A DNA stretch of 6,321 bases, from positions 1-6,321 of the forward strand of contig JAPOZE010000692.1 in NCBI GenBank assembly GCA_026706225.1. Reading direction: 5' to 3'. This DNA comes from Acidobacteriota bacterium. Lineage in GTDB: Bacteria > Acidobacteriota > Terriglobia > Versatilivoradales > Versatilivoraceae. The notes under the pieces are model-generated. The model worked only from the letters and a program-made list of their open reading frames with translations. It did no database searches and was not told the DNA's origin. Made by a program: the position numbers and the translations under genes. Shown here piece by piece: positions 1-5,123 of this stretch (the first letter of the stretch is position 1; each line of letters opens with the position of its first letter).

Positions 1-754
1 CATGCCGGCCGCATCCTCGATGCGAGGGGTTACGGGGTTCCGCCTTTCGGACACCGTGCGGGGCGCGCTGGCCGGGTTGTTGCCCGACCGCGTGTTCGCG
101 GCCGGAGAAGGGGGCAATTCTCTGCTGATTTTCGGGGGCAAGCGTCCGGAAGGAAAGCCTTACGTGTTTTACGAGCTGGTCACCGGGACCTGGGGCGGGC
201 GGCCCGACCGGGATGGGAACGACGGATTGTGCAATCCCTCCAACGTGGCCGGCAACATCCCGGTCGAGCAGGCCGAGAGCGAATACCCGCTATGTATTGA
301 GCGTTACGGGCTGGTCCGGGACAGCGGGGGGGCGGGACGGTTCCGAGGCGGCCTGGCCATCGAGCGCAAGTGGCGCCTTCTGGCTGGCGATTCCACCCTG
401 TCCATCCGCTCCGATCGGCGAGACCATCGGCCTTACGGACTCAACGGCGGCAGGCCGGGAACCCCCTCCCTGAGTGAGCGGTGCGGCGCCGGCGGGGTTG
501 AAATCCTGCCCACCATGATTTCGACCTCGATCAAGGCCGGAGACTCGGTCTATCATCGATTGGCCGGCGGAGGAGGATGGGGAAATCCCTTCACCAGAGA
601 TCCGGCGGCCGTGGCTCGAGACGTCAGAAACGACAAGGTCTCCGCGCGAAGCGCCCGACGCGACTACGGCGTCGTCCTGGACGGCGCCGGCCAGGTAGAC
701 CCTGCAGCGACGGCGAAGCTGCGGCGGCAGGTGAGAAGCCGTTTGGATGAATGA
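1..754 (+). CDS. hyuB: Hydantoinase B / oxoprolinase beta-type subunit, C-terminal part (5' truncated)
   Basis: The frame is open from the window edge (first full codon at 2-4) to TGA at 752-754, giving 250 residues. It is the C-terminal part of a hydantoinase B family protein. With HyuA, this family makes ATP-dependent amidohydrolases that open hydantoin, N-methylhydantoin or 5-oxoproline rings in the cytoplasm. Visible family blocks, numbered from the first visible residue, are GVTGFRLSD (9-17), GTWGGRPDRDG (62-72), NIPVEQAESEYP (85-96), RDSGGAGRFRGGL (106-118), the LAGGGGWGNP loop (187-196) and DYGVVLD (221-227). Family members usually have 500-600 residues, so about half lies upstream. 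The ATG at 2-4 is therefore unlikely to be the start. The HyuA partner is not in this window and would be expected upstream. The exact ring substrate cannot be told from this fragment. Confidence 0.93.
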   Translation, partial: MPAASSMRGVTGFRLSDTVRGALAGLLPDRVFAAGEGGNSLLIFGGKRPEGKPYVFYELVTGTWGGRPDRDGNDGLCNPSNVAGNIPVEQAESEYPLCIERYGLVRDSGGAGRFRGGLAIERKWRLLAGDSTLSIRSDRRDHRPYGLNGGRPGTPSLSERCGAGGVEILPTMISTSIKAGDSVYHRLAGGGGWGNPFTRDPAAVARDVRNDKVSARSARRDYGVVLDGAGQVDPAATAKLRRQVRSRLDE

Positions 755-899
755 TGAATCATGAATCATATTCTTGTCCTGTGTTTCAGCGTTTTCACAC
801 TTGGGACCAGCGGTGCGCCGGTCGGAAAACATCGTGCCGTTCCGCTGTCTCCTCAAGTGGAATGGTGAGTGATGGTGGAATCAGGGAGGAGTTGTCGGA

Positions 900-2495
900 A
901 TGAGTTGCGATCTGATCCTGCGAGGCGGGGAGGTTCTGGACGGGACGGGGAGACCGCCCTTTGGGGCCGATCTGGCAGTCACCGACGGGCGGATCTCGGA
1001 GGTTGGTTCGATCGTCCGGGCTGACGGCGCTGTAGAGTTGAATATCGCCGGGCTGTGGGTATGCCCGGGAATCATCGACATCCACAGCCATTCCGACTTC
1101 ACGCTGATCGTCGACCCCAGGGCCATGAGCTCGGTCATGCAGGGAGTCACACTGGAAGTGATCGGCAACTGCGGTCACGGCTGCGCCCCCATCGTGGATC
1201 CCGAGCGGGCCCGGTCCAACATCTATGGCTGTCAGGCCGCGGACGACATCGGTTGGCGCACCATGGCCGGGTACCTGGAACGCCTGGAAGCGCGCCGGCC
1301 GGCGGTCAACGTGCTGACCCTGGTACCCAACGGCCTGCTGCGACTGGCGGCGGTCGAGAACGTCGGCAAGCCCTCCACTCCGGTTGAACTGAGCCGCATG
1401 AAGCGGTTGCTGTCCCAGTGCCTGGAAGAAGGCGCCTTCGGGCTTTCCACGGGGTTGGAGTACGGACCCGAGAAGGCCTGTCCCGAGGAGGAAATCGTCG
1501 AGCTGTGCCGATTGGTGGCCGAAGCCGGGGGATTCTATTCCACCCACACCCGGAATCGGGCGGGCGAGGTGGAAGAGACCATCGCGGAAGCCATTCGAAC
1601 AGGCCGGGCCTCGGGAGCTCCGCTGCAAATCTCCCACATCCAGGTGGTGGCCAGGCTGACCGATGACGGAGGCCAGGCTTACCGGCAGGCCCTGGGAATG
1701 GTGGATGAAGCCCGCCGACAGGGTCAGGACGTGGGATTCGATATGCACACCCGCCTGTTCGGGACCACCAATCTGAGAACGGCGCTGCCGCCCTGGTCGC
1801 TGGAAGGAGGCCCCAAGGCCGTCTCCGCGCGCTTGCGGGATTCCAGGGTTCGAAGCGAGCTCAAGACCTACCGGAGCCATCTTCGCTCACTGGTCCGGGA
1901 CGACTGGGAGCGGATCGTCATTTTCGAGTCTCGGGCCTACCCGGAGTTTTCCGGAATGAGTATCGGGGAGATCGGCCGGCGGATGGGGGTCGAGCCTCTC
2001 GACGCCGTCTATGATCTCCTGCTGGCGGAAGTCGACGATATCCACCGTCTGATGGTGATGGCCCTGACCTACCGGCTGGAAGAGAACGAGCTGGCGTTCG
2101 AGCATCCCCATTGCATGGTGGGCTCGGACGCCACCGCCCTGGCCACCGACGGACCCCTGAGGGACCGGTCCTTCCACGGGGCCTATACCTGGGCCTCCTG
2201 GTTCTACCGGCACTTTGTGCGCGAAACGGGAAAGCTGCGCCCCGAAGAGGCCATTCGCCGCCTGACCTCGCTTCCGGCCGGCCGCCTGGGCTTGAAGGAC
2301 CGGGGCGTCATCGAGAAGGGAGCTTGCGCGGATCTGGCAATATTCGATCCGCAGACCTTCAGCGAGCGGGGCACCACCTACGAACCCAACCGGACCGCCG
2401 TCGGCATGACTCACGTGTTTGTGAACGGTGTTCAGACCGTCAGGGACGGTCGCTTGACGGGAGATCGCGGCGGGCGGGTGCTGCGCCGTCGATAG
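900..2495 (+). CDS. N-acyl-D-amino-acid deacylase (D-aminoacylase)-like amidohydrolase
   Basis: The product has 531 residues and belongs to the zinc amidohydrolases related to D-aminoacylase, which cleave N-acyl-D-amino acids to a D-amino acid and a carboxylate. Seen: N-terminal beta domain with DLILRGGEVLDGTG (4-17); HSHSD with metal-region His62 and His64; GNCG with bridging Cys91; His216 in STHTR; His246 in ISHIQ; catalytic Asp410 in MVGSDA; and a C-terminal family block TSLPAGRLGLKDRG. From memory, the Alcaligenes faecalis enzyme uses His67/His69/Cys96 and His220/His250, and the spacings match exactly (29 and 30 residues). The substrate side differs: Gln248 lies where that enzyme has Lys252, and MHTR (282-285) replaces the usual YPY segment. 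The start is set by GGGAGGAG at 884-891, 8 nt before ATG. The downstream BKACE gene follows after 10 bp. The fold and zinc chemistry are secure. The substrate is not, and a plain D-aminoacylase is only one option. Confidence 0.9.
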   Translation: MSCDLILRGGEVLDGTGRPPFGADLAVTDGRISEVGSIVRADGAVELNIAGLWVCPGIIDIHSHSDFTLIVDPRAMSSVMQGVTLEVIGNCGHGCAPIVDPERARSNIYGCQAADDIGWRTMAGYLERLEARRPAVNVLTLVPNGLLRLAAVENVGKPSTPVELSRMKRLLSQCLEEGAFGLSTGLEYGPEKACPEEEIVELCRLVAEAGGFYSTHTRNRAGEVEETIAEAIRTGRASGAPLQISHIQVVARLTDDGGQAYRQALGMVDEARRQGQDVGFDMHTRLFGTTNLRTALPPWSLEGGPKAVSARLRDSRVRSELKTYRSHLRSLVRDDWERIVIFESRAYPEFSGMSIGEIGRRMGVEPLDAVYDLLLAEVDDIHRLMVMALTYRLEENELAFEHPHCMVGSDATALATDGPLRDRSFHGAYTWASWFYRHFVRETGKLRPEEAIRRLTSLPAGRLGLKDRGVIEKGACADLAIFDPQTFSERGTTYEPNRTAVGMTHVFVNGVQTVRDGRLTGDRGGRVLRRR

Positions 2496-2505
2496 GGGCC
2501 GTCAA

Positions 2506-3348
2506 ATGGCAAGCATGTCCACGGAAAAGCCGTCTCCCGCGATCCTTTGCGTCGCCCCCAACGGGGCCCGCAAGACCCTCCGGGACCATCCCGATCTCCC
2601 CATGACGCCCGCTGAACTGGGGCGAGCAGCCGCTGAGAGCCTGGAGGCGGGAGCGGCCATGGTCCATCTGCACGTCCGGGACCGCAATCTGGCCCACATT
2701 CTGGACGCGGCGGCCTACCGGGCGGCCATCCGGGCCATTCGCTCCCAGGTGGGAGACCGTCTGGTGATTCAGGTCACCACCGAGTCCTGCGGCCTCTACG
2801 GTCCGGAGGAGCAGATGGGCCTGGTCCGGGAACTCAGGCCGGAGGCAGTGAGTCTTTCCGTCGGCGAAATCTTCTCCGACACGACCGTCGAGAGTGCCGC
2901 GGCCGAATTCCTCGACTGGCTGCGGGCGGAAGGAATCTTTGCCCAGTTTATCGTTTTCGACGCGGATCAGGTCCGGTTCCTGGTTCGGCTCATTCATCGC
3001 GGAATCGTTCCCCATTCCGATCCCTGCGTCCTCTTTGTGCTGGGGCGCCATACCCCCGATCAGCAATCGGCGCCCGCTGACCTGGATCCCTTGCTGGAAG
3101 CCAGCCCCTTTCGGGAGGGGTGGTTCCTGTGCGCCTTCGGGAAGCATGAATTGGCTTGCGTGGACCGTGCCCTGGCTCAGGGAGGACACGCCCGGATCGG
3201 ATTCGAGAACAATCTCTACCGCCCCGACGGGACTCGGGCCGCCGGCAATGCGGAGCTGGTCGGGCTGGCGGCGACCCGTGCGCGGAAACGGGGACGGTCT
3301 CCAGCCAACGCCGATCATGCCCGCGAGCTGTTCGCCAAGCTCTTGTAG
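2506..3348 (+). CDS. BKACE / DUF849 family 3-keto acid cleavage enzyme
   Basis: The product has 280 residues and fits the BKACE family (beta-keto acid cleavage enzymes, type Kce). These zinc TIM-barrel enzymes react a beta-keto acid with acetyl-CoA to give acetoacetate and a new acyl-CoA. Seen: N-terminal strand followed by APNGAR (17-22), LPMTPAELG (31-39), the zinc motif VHLHVRD with His54 and His56, IQVTTES (88-94), and GGHARIGFENN (226-236) with Arg230 and the third zinc ligand Glu234. Compared with my memory of Kce, Glu14 becomes Arg22, Glu143 becomes Gln147 and the catalytic Asp231 becomes Asn235, so a different substrate or a distinct subgroup is likely. The ATG at 2506 has AGGGG (2494-2498) overlapping the upstream TAG stop, so it is probably coupled to the deacylase gene. 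A second ATG three codons in (2515) is possible. Confidence 0.9.
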   Translation: MASMSTEKPSPAILCVAPNGARKTLRDHPDLPMTPAELGRAAAESLEAGAAMVHLHVRDRNLAHILDAAAYRAAIRAIRSQVGDRLVIQVTTESCGLYGPEEQMGLVRELRPEAVSLSVGEIFSDTTVESAAAEFLDWLRAEGIFAQFIVFDADQVRFLVRLIHRGIVPHSDPCVLFVLGRHTPDQQSAPADLDPLLEASPFREGWFLCAFGKHELACVDRALAQGGHARIGFENNLYRPDGTRAAGNAELVGLAATRARKRGRSPANADHARELFAKLL

Positions 3349-3356
3349 GAGCGCTT

Positions 3357-3371
3357 GGAACACAGTGTTCC
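3357..3371. promoter_or_regulatory. Perfect 15-bp palindrome, possible operator
   Basis: GGAACACAGTGTTCC has 7-bp arms around a single central base. It sits in the 59-bp gap between the BKACE stop and the acetyltransferase gene, about 20 nt before the ribosome binding site. An outer CTT (3354-3356) and AAG (3374-3376) extend the symmetry with a 2-nt offset. No run of T follows, so it is not an intrinsic terminator. It could bind a dimeric regulator or form a short hairpin near the start of an mRNA. The inner GAAC-N5-GTTC has one base too many for the Gram-positive LexA box (GAAC-N4-GTTC). No regulator is encoded in the window. Confidence 0.35.
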
Positions 3372-3390
3372 TCAAGAAAGGAATTCAACC

Positions 3391-3404
3391 AAGGAGGGAG
3401 GAGG
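3391..3404 (+). promoter_or_regulatory. Strong ribosome binding site that sets the acetyltransferase start
   Basis: The purine run AAGGAGGGAGGAGG contains AAGGAGG (3391-3397), 10 nt before the ATG at 3408, and a second GGAGG (3400-3404) 3 nt before it. It decides the start: the same frame stays open upstream to about 3156, but that part overlaps the BKACE gene and encodes no acetyltransferase sequence. Confidence 0.8.
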
Positions 3405-3407
3405 ATC

Positions 3408-3959
3408 ATGCCCCACTTTCTAGGAGAAAGAGTGTATCTCAGGGAATACCTGTTGAGCGATGTCGAGGCCCTTTACCAGTGGCGCACCCTGGATGAGATT
3501 GTCTGGTGGACGGGTTCCTATGTCTGGCCCGAATCTCTGGAGCAGGCTCGGGCCTTCGTGGAGGCTCAGGTCAACAACGTGGACCCCGCCAACCGAAAAT
3601 TCGCCATCTGTCGCCGGGAGGACAACAAGTACCTGGGGCATATCGGCTATGAGTACCTGGATCTGAGGAGACAGAACACCGAGGTAGGCATAGTGATTGG
3701 AGATGTCACTTCGCTGTCCAAGGGGTTGGGCGAGGAAGCCCTGCGGCTGTTCCTGAAAGTCTGCTTCGAAGAGTTGAACCTGCACCGCGTCGGCCTGAGA
3801 GTGATTCGAGCCAACAAGCGGGGTTATCGCTGCTACCGGAAGTGCGGGTTCCGGGAGGAGGGGGCATTGCGGGACTGGCACTACTCCCGGGGCCAGTGGC
3901 ATGACCTGATCCTCATGGGTATTCTCAGGGATGAATATATGGCAGATCTGAAATCCTGA
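3408..3959 (+). CDS. GNAT family N-acetyltransferase (RimJ/RimL-type)
   Basis: The product has 183 residues from ATG 3408, a normal size for a RimJ/RimL-type GNAT (Acetyltransf_3). Such enzymes transfer acetyl from acetyl-CoA to an amino group of a protein N-terminus, amino acid, polyamine or antibiotic. Seen: N-terminal GERVYLREYLLSDVEAL (6-22); GHIGYEYLD beta strands (77-85); the acetyl-CoA loop LSKGLGEEAL (103-112), where GLG and the following helix fit motif A; and the C-terminal motif ANKRGYRCYRKCGFREEGALRD (135-156, with Asn136, Tyr143 and Gly147-Phe148). The ending WHDLILMGILRDEY is typical of the group. Position 103 is Leu rather than the Gln/Arg of the general GNAT loop; that position varies in RimJ-like proteins. 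Its substrate cannot be read from the sequence. In this cluster, N-acetylation of an amino compound or a resistance role are both possible. Confidence 0.88.
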   Translation: MPHFLGERVYLREYLLSDVEALYQWRTLDEIVWWTGSYVWPESLEQARAFVEAQVNNVDPANRKFAICRREDNKYLGHIGYEYLDLRRQNTEVGIVIGDVTSLSKGLGEEALRLFLKVCFEELNLHRVGLRVIRANKRGYRCYRKCGFREEGALRDWHYSRGQWHDLILMGILRDEYMADLKS

Positions 3960-4029
3960 TGGAGGTTGCATTCGGCGCCGTTTGCCGCCGAGAGGTCGGC
4001 CCGCCGGGACCGGCTCCAGTTTTCTGACG

Positions 4030-4036
4030 AGGGGAG
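4030..4036 (+). promoter_or_regulatory. Ribosome binding site that sets the aldo/keto reductase start
   Basis: AGGGGAG (4030-4036) lies 5 nt before the ATG at 4042. It favours this start over an in-frame TTG at 3982, which would add 20 residues with no resemblance to the family. The chosen start places MRSLGRSG at the N-terminus, as usual for this reductase family. Confidence 0.7.
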
Positions 4037-4041
4037 AAGCA

Positions 4042-5025
4042 ATGGAAATGAGGTCATTGGGCCGCAGCGGCATCGTGGTCAGCCGACTCGGCCTGGGCTG
4101 CGCTACATTCGGCAGGGAAATTGACGAGGCCACATCGTTTCAGATCATGGATGCTGCCCTGGAACGCGGCATTACCCTCTTCGATACCGCCGAGGCCTAC
4201 GGTGGCGGGCAGGCCCGAGAATATCGGCGCGACAACCTGGGAGTCGAGGACGTGCGCGAGGTGAGCGGCGAAATGTACTCCTCGGAGAAAATTCTGGGCC
4301 GTTGGCTGAAATCCCGAGGGGTGCGCTCCCAGGTCACCATACAGACCAAGGTGTCGGCCAACAGGAAAGAGCAGGCAGTGTGGGAGGCGATGGAAGCCAG
4401 CCTGCGGCGTCTCCAGACCGACACCATTGATCTTTACCTGTTCCACAAGTATGATCCCGAAGTCCCACTGGCAGAAGGATTGGCGGCGCTGGAACGAGGG
4501 GAAAAGGCCGGCAGAATTCGCTGCAGCGGATGCAGCAATTTCTCCGCCGCACAGCTTTCGGAAGCTCTCGGACTGAGTCGCCGCAACGGCCTGCCCCGCC
4601 TCGGAGTCATTCAACCCATCTATAATCTGGCCTGTCGCGAGATCGAGACGGACCTGCTGCCCCTATGTCAACGGCAGGAGGTTGGAGTGGTGAGCTACAG
4701 TCCGCTGGGGGCGGGATTCCTGGCCGGAAAGTACACGGCCGATCAAGCCGAAATTCCCAAGGGCACCCGCTTCGACGTGATACCCGGCCACGTGGACGTC
4801 TATTTCCACCCGCGCAGCTTTCGGGTCGTCGAGCAACTTCGAAAAATGGCGGACCGAACAGGTCTTTCCATGGTCCAACTGGCCATGGGGTGGGTTCTCC
4901 AGCGGGAGGGGGTCGACTCCGTGCTGATCGGAGCTCGCCACACCGGTCATCTGGACAATGCCATGCGGTCCCTGGAGATGGAATTCCCCCCTGAGTGGAT
5001 GGTGGAAATGAACTCCTGGGACTGA
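4042..5025 (+). CDS. Aldo/keto reductase
   Basis: The product has 327 residues and is an NADPH-type aldo/keto reductase with a TIM-barrel fold, expected to reduce an aldehyde or ketone (or oxidise the alcohol) in the cytoplasm. The full catalytic tetrad is visible: Asp48 and Tyr53 in FDTAEAYGGG, Lys103 in IQTKV, and His135 in LYLFHKYDP. Other family marks are MRSLGRSGIVVSRLGLGC (3-20), a GVIQPIYN strand, VVSYSPLGAGFLAGKY, and the C-terminal cofactor segment VDSVLIGARHTGHLDNAM. Between Tyr53 and the SEKILGRWLK helix there is a segment of about 25 residues (57-80, rich in Arg and Glu) that common bacterial members lack. The ATG at 4042 is preceded by AGGGGAG. The gene lies 82 bp after the acetyltransferase gene and 98 bp before the M81 gene. 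The substrate is unknown; reducing a carbonyl from the same pathway is an inference. Confidence 0.93.
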   Translation: MEMRSLGRSGIVVSRLGLGCATFGREIDEATSFQIMDAALERGITLFDTAEAYGGGQAREYRRDNLGVEDVREVSGEMYSSEKILGRWLKSRGVRSQVTIQTKVSANRKEQAVWEAMEASLRRLQTDTIDLYLFHKYDPEVPLAEGLAALERGEKAGRIRCSGCSNFSAAQLSEALGLSRRNGLPRLGVIQPIYNLACREIETDLLPLCQRQEVGVVSYSPLGAGFLAGKYTADQAEIPKGTRFDVIPGHVDVYFHPRSFRVVEQLRKMADRTGLSMVQLAMGWVLQREGVDSVLIGARHTGHLDNAMRSLEMEFPPEWMVEMNSWD

Positions 5026-5123
5026 GTCAGGAGGGTTGTGCGCACTGCGTGGTTTCCGGGAAGAGGCGGAGAGGATTCCCGCATGGTTCGACAAATTCAG
5101 GACGAAAGGGAGGCGTAATTTCA

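Noticed and set aside
743..772. Promoter-like TTGGAT and CATATT before the deacylase gene
   Set aside because: The elements match the sigma-70 consensus at only three and four of six positions with an 18-bp spacer. The AT-richer patch is suggestive but not enough for a call.
795..1880. Open frame of 361 codons on the - strand
   Set aside because: It lies antisense to the deacylase gene, whose protein has clear family motifs. It has no recognisable domain and no sensible ribosome binding site. Long antisense frames are expected in GC-rich coding DNA.
2440..3375. Open frame of 311 codons on the - strand
   Set aside because: It is antisense to the BKACE gene and has no family motifs; it is explained by codon bias on the other strand.
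3156..3407. Upstream extension of the acetyltransferase frame
   Set aside because: It overlaps the BKACE gene in another frame, encodes an Arg/Gly-rich sequence unlike any acetyltransferase, and the strong ribosome binding site sits just before 3408.
3990..4023. Possible intrinsic terminator between the acetyltransferase and reductase genes
   Set aside because: GGTC and GACC arms with outer GAG/CTC precede CAGTTTT, but the stem is broken, the loop is 10 nt and the T-run is only four. A competing CGG/CCG pairing exists.
5057..5081. Inverted repeat CGGGAA / TTCCCG upstream of the M81 gene
   Set aside because: The arms are only 6 bp with a 13-nt loop and there is no T-run, so chance is a fair explanation. 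The nearby 8-bp palindrome GTGCGCAC (5038-5045) is also too short to call.
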